A stretch of DNA of 64,000 bases from Candolleomyces eurysporus (lineage: Eukaryota > Basidiomycota > Agaricomycetes > Agaricales > Psathyrellaceae). Under the pieces are notes generated by a model. That model saw only the letters and a list, made by a program, of their open reading frames with translations, was not told the origin of the DNA and searched no databases. Both the position numbers and the translations under genes were made by a program. Location: positions 1 through 64,000 of the forward strand of contig JANBPK010000873.1 of the NCBI GenBank assembly GCA_027579435.1, written 5' to 3'. Shown one piece after another: positions 21,153-33,109 of this stretch (position 1 is the first letter of the stretch; each line of letters begins with the position of its first letter).

Positions 21153-23724
21153 TTAATCAGCAAGAGACACAAGTATTGGCATCTCCGCCTTCGAACCTCC
21201 CTCAATACTTGGGCTCACAATTCCAGTCATCCTCCAGAATATTTTCCGGTCTTTTGGCAAACTGAATTTAAACTTGTCAAGCATGACGCATAAAACGATT
21301 TCTGAGAGTGACAGGTGATTCAGAATCCGAAGAACATTGTGAGCGGACATCCAAAGAGACTCACTCATCTCAAGTTGCGAGAATTTGAACCCGATACACG
21401 CCCGACTCCCGCCAATGAACGTCATTCTACACGAAGGTCAGGGTGAGATCTGGTATCAAGGGAAAGAATGAACGCACAAATGAGAATAAATTCCAGGGAT
21501 GCGTGCTTCTGCTACAGAGTCTGGCAGCCCGTCCATCCAGCGTTCGGGTTTCCACTCGTCGGCATCAGGGCCCCAAATATCTGGATTTCTGTTCGAAGAG
21601 AGAATCGACGGGAAGACTGTAGTGCCCTTCGGTACCAAGACCTCGTGCATTTCGGTTCCGTCCTTTCCACGAATCGGTTTCGAGAATGGCAAGATGATAT
21701 CTTCACGAGCCCTTTTTCAAAGAAGTGAATGAGCTAAACGGTTGGCAATCTTGGAGGCGGTGACGTACTCTCGGACGACGGTCGATACAGGTGGATACCT
21801 GGAGTGGTTGCTATCAGATCAAGAACATACCAAGAAAGAGAAACCACTGACAATCGAAGCGTCTCGCGGCAGACAGCATCCAGATAGGGAAGTGAAACCA
21901 ATTCGTCGTATCCCAACTCGCCTCCTCCAATCTTCCTACGAGCCGCTCTGATCTCTGCTCGAAGCCGGTCTTGAGCGTCTTGTCTCTCGCACAGAACGTA
22001 CAAAGTCCGACATAGGGCGTTAGAAGTGGTGTCCATGGCGGCGAAAGTAAGGCTCCTGGTAACATGAATGAGCATGAATTGGAATGAATGTGGATCTTGA
22101 GGCGTACGAGACTTGACCAATGAGTTCATCTTCAGGCAGTTTATCTTCCTCGGAAGCCTTCATGTTCTCCTTGACTGCGCACACCAATATCAGCCAATGG
22201 GAAAAGAAGGCTATTAAAACGAACACGTACTCAAGATGCTGATAATATCATTACCCTTCCCAATCTGCTGGAGAATCGCCTCGTCGCCCGCTTCTATAGC
22301 TCGTTTCTTCGACTCAACAATCTCGACAGCGGTGTCTTGCATAACGTCCACGATATCGCGAAGCTCATGCAAGTCCTTCCATGGAAGGGTGTCAACGACC
22401 CATCGTCTAAATCTAGGAGTGCCGATGTTATAAACGAGCGGCAGAATGAAGTGACGAGCAACCATGAGTTTGTCGCCAACCGGTCTGTGGGCGAAAGTGA
22501 GTCTCGGCAGCACTGATGAAGTGAAGGAATTGATTCGTACATGAAGTTCTTGACCGAGTGACTGTAATGATGCTGTTCCCCGTTTTCGGTTAAGGGGTCG
22601 AAACTGAATCCCAAACCGCTCTGACCAACCAGTTCAAGCGCTGTTCGAGTCAGCCAATCTTCCATGTCGACCTGAGCAATGACCGTTAGCTATATTTCAC
22701 AGCGAGACGAATCTCCCGGCTTACCTCTTGAGGCCCGTTTGCCATCTTCTGGAGGAATGTATCGCGTAGCTGTTCAAGCCCACAGGTCAGCCAAATCGAG
22801 AATGCGTAGAGTTTAGAGGCAGACAGATGGTACTTGCCTTGTTCGTCACGTCGTAGAATATGGGAACTATTTCGCTCAGTATTCACCCAACAAGCACCTC
22901 AGGGACTCGAACTTACTTAAACCGCGCATGTGCGCGATGGAAAATACTGGATTCATCATCTTCCTCTGTCTTCGATGAGCCTCCCCTGCCACCATATTCA
23001 AACAGGGAAATCAGATGATGAGAAAAAGATTCACCTGTGGTCGAAAACAGGCCCTTGCCAAAGGTCGCGTCCATTCCACTAAAACGGAATTGATGAGCAT
23101 TGAGGGAGAACCGGGGGGAGCGTATGATATTCATACATGAGGAAGCCCGGGGTTTCTTCAAAAATTTGCTGATCCTGCGGAAGCGGAGTAGACCATGATC
23201 AGTTTGAAGATATCAATGCAAAGAAGCAACCAACCTTGACGAATATATGATGCAAGGCCTTTGGGTCATACACGTACATGATGGTTTGCTGCAGCAAACG
23301 CATTGAACAATCAGTACGCCGAAAGGGAGTGGTGCACTCACTCCGAATGGGCCACGAAGTTTGGAAACGGGTCCATCTATCAGGTCGAGTTAATCTGACA
23401 CAGCCTTACAACAGATGGGCAACTCGACACACATTTTTCTGCTAGCTCCTTGTGGAAGGCCCACCCCGTATAGCTCCAGAACTGGTCGAAATGTCCTAGA
23501 GACTCCGTATTACTTGTTGGTGTCCGACTCAGGTCGAGTACCGTAACTCACCTTCCGACCATGAGCCGCCAGGGGGTCCTGAAAGGTTATCCAAGGGACT
23601 CTTTGACAATAGTTTCCGCAGCAGCTTCCAACCGACCCATGTCGCTCCATAGATTGACACAATCTGGAGGAGCGGCCCCAGAACAGGCCGCGCTACTAGG
23701 AGAGAGGGGGGGGAATGAAATCAT
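21153..23724 (-). CDS. Cytochrome P450 monooxygenase, membrane-bound
   Basis: Gene with many short exons. The start region would read MISFPPSLLVARPVLGP, with a hydrophobic anchor and then a proline hinge (NLSGPPGGSW). Recognisable P450 motifs in order are the I-helix AAMDTTSNALCR (22050 region), the K-helix ETLRL, the PERF-like KPERWMDG, and the heme loop FIGGSRACIGFKFSQLE, in which Cys is the heme ligand. The end is VSLAD at 21153. It oxidises an unknown small molecule in the ER membrane, fed by P450 reductase. The ATG at 23724 is out of frame with the anchor by one base across a run of eight G (23706-23713, plus strand). A 7-base run would join them, so I suspect a length error rather than a broken gene. 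A TATA box lies about 30 bases upstream of the ATG. Confidence 0.88.
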
Positions 23725-23752
23725 TGAGAATTGAATGACACTCGATGCGCCT

Positions 23753-23758
23753 TATATA
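23753..23758 (-). promoter_or_regulatory. TATA box of the P450 gene
   Basis: TATATA (GCTATATAAGG on the minus strand) about 30 bases before the inferred ATG. The 5' leader would be very short. Confidence 0.5.
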
Positions 23759-24733
23759 GCGCCCTCGAATACAGCTCTAATCTGGCCAGTGAGACCGGTG
23801 GAATTACCCATCCATCACACATCAAGTGTGTACACCGCGGGTCGACCGGAGAAGACCTTCGACCACCCCTTTGCACCGGGTGATGTCGTACATACACCAA
23901 CCGCTGACCCTGAAAGTCTATAGAAGTCAGAACAAATGGAGATGTGGCAGAAGCTCTTCGGTAAGAGCTCACCGAAGGTGCGAGCATTCATTTGTGAGAA
24001 GTGAAGTAAAGAACGGCGTTCTCACTCCCGCTAGGACCATTCCCGACACTCCAATTCACCTGTAGGCTCTCAATGATGTCGATTGACTGACACTGGGACG
24101 TCGTCAGCTTGTCGAGTTCGAGTGTGAACAAGCCGGCGGGAGGCGGCCGGTAGGGGGAGATTGAGAGATTTAGGTCCTTTCGATCCGGTTATGGGCGACT
24201 GGCGATTATCTCGGACTTTCGTGTGGGGTCACTGTTGCTCAGCCTTTCCATGCATTCCTACCGTCAGAGGTCTCCAAAACTAACGCAATGAAACGTTTGA
24301 CACACGAACGAGGTTCATTTGAATCAAGCCTCTAGACCAGATTTGGAGAGTAATCTTCTGTAGAGAAAGTCGACCATCGGACCTAAATTGTGGCTGGAGA
24401 GGAAGCCCTGCGCAGACACGCCATACCCGCTCGAATCGCCTACGATTTGGTCATCGAAGTCGGTATTCACTCTTGGCGACATTGCGATCGAAGACAGGCT
24501 CTCCAAAGAATCGTCGTTGTCGAAATTCATTCGGAATTGCAGGTGGGACTTCAAATTGGCCTTGACCTAAGCTACGTTAGAGGAGCTGATTATTCTGACG
24601 ACGCAGTTCTGCGTGAGAGAAGACAAAATCCCAGTGGGATACTTTCCAGGCCGTGGAGGATGGTGATGGTGATGCTCGATGTTGGAGAAAGCGAAAGAAC
24701 TCACGGTTGGCACTCTAGCTTACCCTAAAGCAA
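23759..24733. other. P450 upstream region, no gene called
   Basis: A 76-codon minus frame at 24324-24554 has no family likeness; it could be debris downstream of the F-box relic. Nothing else recognised. Confidence 0.45.
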
Positions 24734-25365
24734 TCATGCAATCCTCATGTGATCGCGTTCAAGGCGTCTGATAAAGTTCCAAGGTCGATGCATGCCTGTG
24801 TCCAGGGGACCAATACCATCAGCAATATTCCTAAAGCACTGTGTACTTGGGCGGTCCAGTGAGAGGTGGTCCAGGAGTGGCCCTATGTTCATCAAGCGCT
24901 GGATGTTTCCTGACTTGCACAGTGCGTCAACGTCGGTGCAATGATCATGTTCAAGCTCGGCGATGCTGATTTCGGGTTCCTAGGGATGGATTCACATCGA
25001 CCAAGCTATTGCCTTATCATTGAATAGGATCTCTGCATCTTGAAGCTCCGGACCACTCCAGAGTCGATGCAAAAGAAGTGCGGCATCGCGCCGATCCCTG
25101 CAAACCAATTGCAGGTGAACCAGTTGTTTCCGCTCCTCTACGTCAAGGACATAAGCAACTGTGAAGTCAAAAATTTTCCGAAGAAATTCTGCAGGAATTC
25201 TTCGAGCACCAGAGAGAACCTCACGATGCCGACGAACCTGAGCGTTGAGGTCTCCGATTCGCAGTTGCATTTGAGCAATTTGGGTTGTCAACTTTTGGAT
25301 TCCGGCCTCAATGGAAAGGACTTCGATGCTGTGGCCATGGAGAATATGAGGACTAGTGTTGAGCT
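24734..25365 (-). pseudogene. F-box protein gene relic
   Basis: The minus strand reads a coiled-coil lead-in (IQKLTTQIAQMQLRIGDL) and then the F-box entry SGARRIPAEFLRKIFDFTV and QLVCRDRRDAALLLHRLWSG. These are typical of Agaricomycete F-box proteins. After DKAIAW the frame meets TGA and TAG within about 20 bases, then resumes in the same frame (SIAELEHDHCTDVDALCKSG, LLDHLSLDRPSTQCF) to a stop at 24734. No intron of believable size spans the two stops. The protein would be about a third of normal length. It is probably a decayed copy; a sequencing fault at the stops is the alternative. Confidence 0.6.
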
Positions 25366-26074
25366 ACGCGTCTGCGAAAGTATTGGGTGCTGTTGACGTT
25401 CCAGCCAAAGCAACAAGGTTGCGGTTGGTCTGGTTCCGGGATTGCCGTCAGAACTGGAAAGAGTGGCCGCCGGATCCTGGCCGCCATACAAAATTCAAGG
25501 GCCTGATCTCCTTTGCCCAATAACATATCAGTGTGGACTGGAAAGGACAAGCGCATGATGAGCGAGCTACCCTGAAAACAACTAATCCTCAGATTCGAAG
25601 ACAATACCCTGGATGAACGACTCGCATCTGTACCAAAAGGTGGAAAAGCTAGCTATTAACCAGTAACTCTACAACTAGCAAGAAAAAANGTGCTAAGGAT
25701 ACAGCAAGGAGGTGCAATAATATCGGAGTAAAAAAAAGGAGTGGTCAGAGTCCAACAAGCAAAGCATGCTTCGCTTGCCTCGGAGGTCGAGTACAAAAAT
25801 GAGAACGATAGAACAAAGGGCCAGATACAAGACCAAAGGATTCTAAAAATACATTTGGAGCGTGTCAAAGGAGCGTGTGGCAGCTATTTAAAACTTTGGT
25901 ACGAGAGAATTATGACTGAGAGAAATAGTGCAAGCCAGATTAAGAAAGGTGAGTTTGTCTGTCAATCATCTTGGACTGTCCATGTGAGAGGTCATGGGAA
26001 TCAGCGACTGAGCGGATCCAAAAATCCATGTTAAGTCGACACGATGAACACTGTGACCGAGGACGTTCCCGGAT
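25366..26074. other. Intergenic, nothing recognised
   Basis: A-rich runs and one N (25689). Short frames on both strands lack splice support or family likeness. Confidence 0.45.
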
Positions 26075-26287
26075 TTAGATGCACATCCTCAAGAGACGGC
26101 AAGCGATCGGGGACCGTGCGACTGGGGTGTTGGCAGCTTGCACAGGAGCAGGTGCTAGGCTTGAGACTGGCGCAGCAGAAACGAGGGTGGTCACTTCAGA
26201 AGGTAGATCAGCTTCCGATATTGAAATGAAAAAAGGTAATAACTTACTGCAAGCAGTGAGAGAAACAGCGAAGACAGCAAAACGCAT
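26075..26287 (-). CDS. Possible small secreted protein
   Basis: A 70-residue frame begins MRFAVFAVSLTAC, a good secretion signal. It continues with an Ala/Pro/Val-rich part (VSAAPVSSLAPAPVQAANTP) and ends ACRLLRMCI with two Cys. It has the trimmings of a real gene: a TATAAA box 121 bases upstream, a pyrimidine-rich leader, and an A at -3. A GTAAGT after the signal codons hints at a short intron (about 36 bases) that would remove KLLPFFISISE-type residues. The N at 26295 lies in the leader. No family recognised; candidates are a small secreted effector-like or wall protein. Confidence 0.4.
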   Translation of the reverse strand: MRFAVFAVSLTACSKLLPFFISISEADLPSEVTTLVSAAPVSSLAPAPVQAANTPVARSPIACRLLRMCI

Positions 26288-26407
26288 CTTTAAANGAAGG
26301 TGTAAAGGCGGGAGGTTGAATAGAGAGCGAAGTATAGGCAGTCGAGCTTGTAAAGAATGCAGAAGATGGGGAACCGATGAGTACAAAGTCAGTTGACCCT
26401 ACACTGG

Positions 26408-26413
26408 TTTATA
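26408..26413 (-). promoter_or_regulatory. TATA box upstream of the small secreted ORF
   Basis: TATAAA on the minus strand, 121 bases before the ATG at 26287, with a C/T-rich leader between them. Confidence 0.4.
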
Positions 26414-27860
26414 TCCTGCCGGGACGGTAAGGGAACATGAAAATAAATATTGGTACCATCTTTATCTATCTGCACAGTATGGCCACCGCTTAACGACACT
26501 TAAATATATACGCTCACAGCTGCGAGTCGTAAACCAGGTACAAGGAAAGCGTGGCGGAAATCAAAAATATCGGTCGCAGGATGAAATGCCTAAGGTCGAC
26601 AAAGGGGAGAGCAGATTCCGGAAACAACCTTGTTTTCCGCAAAGAAGATCACCAGTCCAAAAATACCACGCCATTGATGTTTTCACGGCACAGTGTCGGC
26701 GCGCNGGCATCTGGGTGCTTCAGTGGGACCAGAATAGTACGTGCGTCGTGCAGTCTGTCAAGCAATGCAACGAGGAGGGACAACGGCACTGACCGTCGCG
26801 ATTCTACAATACCTGTGTCAGTAGCAGACAACAAGGTGCGTAACACCTGCAACAAGGGCGTAAGTGCATTAGCCGAGAACTTTGGAGCATCACTTGTGGT
26901 CAGCGGGTCTCGGAATGCCCGATTCATTGGTGTCGATATCGGCATGTTCATCGACTGCGTCTGATGTTTCCTACACCTAACGTTTCTCTCATTCAATGCC
27001 TATCGTTACCCGATACCTTCCTCCGAACGTCCAATTCAAATTATGCGATGTAAACTCCCGTTTGAGATGGGATGACTCTCAGTTTTAACTCATCCATGCT
27101 TGGAATGTATTGCTTGGCGTAAGTCAAACCCTGAAACCCTGAAATTTCCGCCTCGACTCACCTCCAGGCCGCGTGCTTTCATAGATTCCTGATTATATAT
27201 CACTTCTAGATGAAGTGGTACGGCTTCTCCGGCTAGGTGGCTTCCTTCGCTCCGTCGAATGGTCGAAACAACTTTCCTTACATGCCGATTACAATCTCGA
27301 TATCCAGGAATTTCCCATTTCTTTGATACCGCCAATCACATCCTTGCCGATACACACGGGGTCTCCCTCGACAGTGCCGATATTCATCTCTTGATTCCCA
27401 TTTTCTCACTGTGATCACCGAGAAAATTTACCTCCCAGTTGGAACTTGGCACGAGATGCACTTACCACAATCGTATCCTCATTCAGGGCGTTGCAGAAAA
27501 AGTTGATTTTTCCTTTCGGGCAGATGTTGTTTGATTCTGGAATTTCTGCTGAGGAGGTAGATGCCCTCACCACAGACTTCACGGAGGAGATGCACCAGGT
27601 CTCCCCCATTCTTTTTGATGGACGCAATTTGCATGTACAGTCCCTGAAAACACAGCTTACTATTATATTCTAGACCAGGTTTCCATTGATGAGATTAGGT
27701 TTCATTCTTCATTCCTTATCCCAATTTTGCTTTCTCTAAACCATGAAAGCCATGTACCATCTGGACTCACCGAAGCCAATCACCACTCGCAACCGGTCGA
27801 CTTTTGATGGGCCCAGCACGTCGCGCTCTCTCAAAGATCTATCACCACAGCCTCGAGGTT
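26414..27860. other. 1.4 kb gene-poor stretch
   Basis: The largest frames are 26551-26964 (plus, 137 codons) and 26649-26996 (minus, 115 codons), which overlap each other and cannot both be real. The minus one has a leucine-rich run (LTPLLQVLRTLL), but no family is recognised. 27150-27660 holds short discontinuous leucine-rich frames that may be F-box debris. Confidence 0.35.
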
Positions 27861-27885
27861 ACCAACTCTGATGTGCTCCTAATTC

Positions 27886-28370
27886 AAAGCACTGCAGTCC
27901 ATATGGATGTGGCCCTGTACGCCCCACAGCTTGTCTACAGCATGTAGACCTAAGTGGTTTCAAATCGCTTCACAAGCTGAGGTCATTTTAAATCCAAACT
28001 ACGACGATGATGCTAGGCTCCAAACCACCACAGGACAGACACTTCTGATATTCTCGTTTTTCGAAGCACTGCATTCCGCATGAACGTAGCCGTATATGCC
28101 CCCCAGCCTGTCTGCATGTAGACCTAAGTAGTTTCGAATCGCTAATAAACTGAGGTCAGTTTTGAATCCAACCCAGACCGATGATGTCAGGCTCCAAATC
28201 ACCTTCTGATATTCTCGTATTTCGAAGCACGGTAGTCCACATGGATGTGGCTCTATGCGCTCCGCAGCTGGTCTACAACATGTAGACATAAGTGGTCTTG
28301 AATCGCTACTTAAGCTGAGGTTAGTTTCGAATCCAAACCAAAGCGATGATGCTAGGCGACAAACCATCGC
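27886..28370. repeat. Three diverged tandem repeats of about 160-177 bp
   Basis: The blocks GAAGCACTG, ATGTAGACCTAAGT, AATCGCT, AACTGAGGT, GAATCCAA and GATGATG recur in the same order three times. The AAGC anchor falls at 27887, 28064 and 28225. Spacing is 177 and 161 bases. The last copy ends at the start codon of the glycosidase-like gene (ATGATG at 28346), so the array is the promoter-proximal region of that gene. Confidence 0.8.
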
Positions 28371-30928
28371 ACGGCGGATTCTACTGCCACTTCCTGCTCG
28401 GGTTGCTTTTGGTTAGCCAAATAAACCAAAANTGTCGTGCTTGCTCAAAAGTGGTAAGTTGTGAAGCTTGCAAAGAGCTATAATTCAGCTCAAAATCTCT
28501 CGCAGGTGCGGCAAAAATTACATGGAACTCCAACCTGTGGTTCCCCCAGGTTCGTTTGTTGCCTCGTACTATGATGGAAGCTCACGAGTTGAGGCGCGGT
28601 TACATTTCTCACTTACAGGAGGGCAATTTCCCATACCACCCATCACGATAACTCCTCTTCTAGCATTTCGATGTACCCAGGCAATCAGGCCATTCCTTCC
28701 AGCAGACAGCAACTCCGAGACAGCAATCCTCATTGATGCCCACGTCACGTCTATGGAGCTCCAGGATTCACAACCGTTCATTCCTCCTCCTCCAGACGAA
28801 AATGGCCGCACGGATCTGTCTGTTACAGTTTCCATTGACGGGCAGGTCCTCGCTTCCGGATCTGTGCCTCTCGAATCGACAAGATATGAATTGCCTTTGC
28901 TTTTGTCGAAGCTGCAGCCCAGACGGGAAGCCTACACTCTGGAGTGTAGTGCTTCGCTGGAGGATGGGCAAACTTTTAATGCGACGGGAAAATTGACGTA
29001 TCTCCCGGAGCCATCGACGGTTCAGATTGCGTCTGCTTCTAAGATGGACTTACGGACAGGCGCGATTCTTGCAAAAGGACCTAACGGAGAAGGAGAGTTC
29101 CAGCCTATCTTTCCCATTGGGTTCTATACGCAGTTTGACGGCTATTTGACGAACTTGACTGTTCTTTCCGAATTAAAGGAGCAAGGGTGAGCAAATGCTT
29201 ATCTTCATTGAATTGTCACCGACAACTCTATAGTTTCAATGTTGTACGTTTCGATATCTCAGTATGATTCAAAGCCATCGTTTGCCAACAATCTTTGCTT
29301 TAGGTTCATCCGATCCCACCTTTCTCCAACCTCACCGCGCTCGATGCCGTCCTGGACGAGATGGAGAGAGTCGGCCTGTACCTCATGTACGACATGCGTT
29401 GGTTCGTTTTTATCCCTATCTACCTCTGCGCTTTCTTTGACGAAAGCGTCACATCAGGACGTACATGAACGATTCCAGAGTTACAGAAGAGGTCAACCGC
29501 ATCAAGACACGCCCGAATCTCTTGCTTTGGTACACGGCGAACGATCCCGATAGCACTTCTGATCCACTCAATGCAACAGTTCGCTCATACCACCTCATTA
29601 ACTCCCTGGACGGGGGAGACAGCACGGGCGGTTCTGGTTATCATCCCATATCCTTGGTTTTGGGCTGCCAGGACTATGAATTTAGGTGCGTCCATGTGGG
29701 ACCTATAGCTGTGCCATGTACGTGTAATCCATATGTTCTATTCTACGTCATACAGCGCATACGCCAACGGGACGGACATCGTTATGCAAAATGTGTATAA
29801 CATTGGGAACAACGTCACCTTTTCGAGTGAGTGGGATACAGAATGTACTCCTAACTTCGGCGCCTGCGGGTAGGTGCTTTTAATTTTCATGTCTCTATTC
29901 GTTTCAGGTATACTTTTAGATTGGCCAACGGCTGATGATTTTCATTTGGCAATGTAGCTGTGACAACTGCAAAGGTTCCTTCAGGGATGTCTCCGATCGG
30001 TTGGGCGAGTTCAACGAGAGAATGCTGTACAATGGATGGGAGAGAACAAAGGCGATCTGGACAGTTCCTCAAGGGTTTGGAAATACATCGTCAGTGCAAA
30101 CCTCTCCTTTCGGAACAGTCTCCGTGCTGATGCGCCTTCGACAGGTATTGGAAGGTTCGTACCAGTTTGATTTTGCGGTAATAGTACGTAGAGCCGAATA
30201 TGGTCATCTCATTCAGCGTCATCCAACGGCAAGAGAGTTCACCGTACAAACTGTCCTAGCCATTAATCATGGAGCTCGCGGTATGTTATATAATGCTACT
30301 CACCCGTTCTTTCTACTGATTTTCATGAAGGTATCATATCCTGGACGGATCCTACCACACCAGAAATTAAAGCATCGGCAACCTCACTGGCCCTCTCGCT
30401 CCCCAGAATCGCACCATACATCCTCAACCCAAAGAGCATCTTCTACCGCATTCTTACCAACAACAGCGTCGACATAACTACCTGGACCTTGGATGGATCT
30501 ACATTACTTCTTGCGACAAACCTCGGCAACGGGGGGGNCCAGCGTGCACGTGGATATCGCTGGGTTTATGGCAGCAGTTGGGAACGCGACTCAGGCTGAT
30601 TTCCCTGTCGAATACTACACAAGAACCGATATACCTTTCACCGATGGAGCCTCGTTCTCATGGGTAGCTTATGACGGAAATTCCCGATTGTTTGAGGCGA
30701 CTATAGCGCTTGAGGGGACTGGAAGCGGAGGGTTTATATTCCACAGGTATAGTATTCGAGTCTTTCGATCGATATGTCCTCTTACACTTGCTGCACAGCG
30801 ACACCTCTGCAATTCACGGGGACACTAACACAAATGACGCAGACGGTCCATCACCGTTCACTATAGCGCTCAAGGCTTTATTGTCTTCGATTTTGACACT
30901 TTCGATTTCTCTTGCTGCCTGGCGTTGA
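28346..30928 (+). CDS. GPI-anchored glycoside hydrolase-like protein
   Basis: The first exon (28346-28453) encodes a signal peptide (FYCHFLLGLLLVSQ) and joins at 28506 to give KWCGKNYMEL, the conserved N-terminus of this basidiomycete family. A beta-rich domain of about 220 residues follows, then a barrel-like domain: IFPIGFYTQFDGYL, VHPIPPFSNLTALDAVLDEM, RPNLLLWYTANDPD (likely acid residues), WTVPQGFGNTSYW and TVLAINHGARGIISW. It ends with a hydrophilic spacer and a hydrophobic tail (LLSSILTLSISLAAWR), a GPI-attachment signal. One internal exon is 10 bases (30145-30154). Dropping the N at 28432 and 30538 keeps the frame. The enzyme class is inferred from a TIM-barrel-like pattern; the substrate, probably a wall polysaccharide, is unknown. 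Confidence 0.75.
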
Positions 30929-30998
30929 GCTTCAAGTTCGCGCTGGCAGTAGTTGAGGAGACTATTTTCATTCAGATGGAATGCAGTACAGAGCAATA

Positions 30999-31923
30999 CT
31001 ATTCATACATGTACATTACATACACGCAAAGGAATCGTAGCAGGGTTCGTGAGGTATTAGGACCCTTCTTCACGTAGCCATGATAATCCCGATAGCTATT
31101 CTCCAACTTAACCAACTTCGGGGCTGCGATGAATCTGAGCATTCGGGATCTCCCGGCCGCCGCGACAGATTTGAGGTCGAAATGGCGTACTTGGAGGAAG
31201 AAAACGGGCTGGGCCATGTCTAGAGTGCGTAGCTCGATAGCCGAGGTTCCGACATTGATGCAGCGTCCCAAGTGTGACAGATTGTACATTGTACAATGGA
31301 AATCAAGACATGTCCGAGGAATTGACGCGAGAGATGTTTTTGGGCGCTTCCGAATCCCCGAGCTCAACTAGGCCAACAGGGAGGCAAATCAAGGGGATTT
31401 TCTTCTGATGGCAACCAGCGGGACGTCGCGGATTGCTATGGTTCGGATGGTATTACCTACCCGGCGTCTATGTCGAGGCTGATGGATAAAATAGCGTCCC
31501 ATGCTTGATGCGATTCTGGCTCCTGCACGTCCAAAAACAGGCTCGAAAGTACGGTAAGAAGGGTCCAGTACCGGCCCTTGAGCGAAGAACCTAGTAAAGG
31601 ATTCACCCAGGGCTTTGCACCGCGGTTGGCGCTTCCTCCACGATACGATGGGCCCAGAATACCAGCATCTTCAGAGCAGTTCTAGAGAGACTCAACCAGT
31701 TCCCATTGACCTTTTGCAACGACCCCGTTTGAACATAGATTATATTGAACACCATCCCAGAGCGAACGCGCCGTGCCTGTGGTATCGCGCCAAACTTGCA
31801 AACTAGTTGGAGGTTCAACGATTGACTCCGTCCACTATATCCCAGCGGATGACGAGCCCACAAAAACGCGAGGGTGAATGTTTTNCGAAAAAGCTCGACT
31901 GGAACCTGGCGAATGCTTGACAA
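30999..31923 (-). pseudogene. F-box gene relic
   Basis: The frame from 31923 starts MSSIRQVPVELFxKTFTLA, which looks like an F-box, and continues NLQLVCKF before degenerating. A second piece (31367-30999) reads LRTLDMAQPVFFLQVRHFDL and APKLVKLENS, resembling the C-terminal leucine-rich region. The two pieces are in different frames with stops between, and the whole is too short. An N at 31885 lies inside the F-box. Decay is likelier than an intact spliced gene. Confidence 0.45.
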
Positions 31924-33065
31924 TCTCTATTTATCAAGCTGTTTGATTTTACAGCCCTAGGAGCTTCGGGTTGAGCTGTTCTCCTTGAGCCATTGTGGTC
32001 GTGAGTAATTGTTGAAGGGAAGCCTTTTCAAGAGAGTTTGGCGCTGTGTTTCTGAGAAAATCATCGAGGTTGCTGATAGCCACAGCGGTGGTGGAGAATT
32101 AGAAATTAAACGCTCGAGGAGCGAGGGGTGTTTGAGTGGCCTTTGCCCAAAAATATACCACATTCAGGGTCGGCCATTTTCTAGTTGGAAGTGAGTGGCA
32201 ACTGCGAAAAAAAAAAGCAGAGGTTGCAGTCAAGGTCACAGCCGTCAGTATTGCCCAATGCGTGGGAAAGTAATTCAAACCGCGACGCGGCACCGTAGCG
32301 TCATCCATCGGCCAAGGAGTTCCTTGCCTCGTTCCTTGATTTCATTCACCACCTTTCGTTTAGACTTTAGCGCTCATACCCAGTATGTTCTCCTTGTTCT
32401 TTGAAAGCATTTTAGGACACTGACAACTATCTCGTACGTCTATCTACAGTCTTCTGCGTTGCATTCATGACCAGCTTTGCATTCTCGCGCTGAAATACAC
32501 CATTGTTCTGCCACCTAATTCAGGCCTTATAAATCTCGTTAAGTCACGAGCTATGTCATGACAAGCCAAACAGGTGTGGAGATGTGTGACACCATTCTCT
32601 CGGTCTCAGCTCCCCGAGGGATCTTCGAAGCGTAGTCGCTCCTAGCCTCAAGGAGGAGTCTTGTTTTGGCCTGTTCCCTCTGACTGCTAAGTCCGTTTCA
32701 CATCGCGCAGCACGAACGTGAAAGTGAGCCCAATCTTGGGTCTCACGGCGAAAGTGGTAACTTCGCCTGGTTACCCTTGACCTCCGTTGCCCATTTTCTC
32801 CGACTTAACAGCACACGTATCCGAACTCGAAGCGAAGAGAATGGATTGCATGTCATCTTTTGAATTGCTTCGCCACAGCATTGGACAGATGATCTTTGTC
32901 GTTGCCCTTCAAGGCAACGTACTTGCTCCAACGCCCAGCGCTGGCCTATCAAAGATCCCATTTTGGGAGTTGTATAATAATCACTGGTGGGTCCGCTGCT
33001 CCCCTTCTTACCCGTTTTCCGACTACAAAGCCCTGACTCTTATTGGCTACCTCAACAGCTTCTCA
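31924..33065. other. 1.1 kb intergenic region before the duplicated block
   Basis: Short frames only. No trace was found by eye of the N-terminal domain that precedes the second DUF2235 copy. Confidence 0.45.
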
Positions 33066-33073
33066 TATAAATA
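33066..33073 (+). promoter_or_regulatory. TATA box of DUF2235 gene copy A
   Basis: TATAAATA about 40 bases before the ATG at 33110. It gives copy A its own promoter, unlike copy B. Confidence 0.5.
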
Positions 33074-33109
33074 GGCTCACCCAACCCCGCTTCTTCTTCA
33101 TAACAACAA

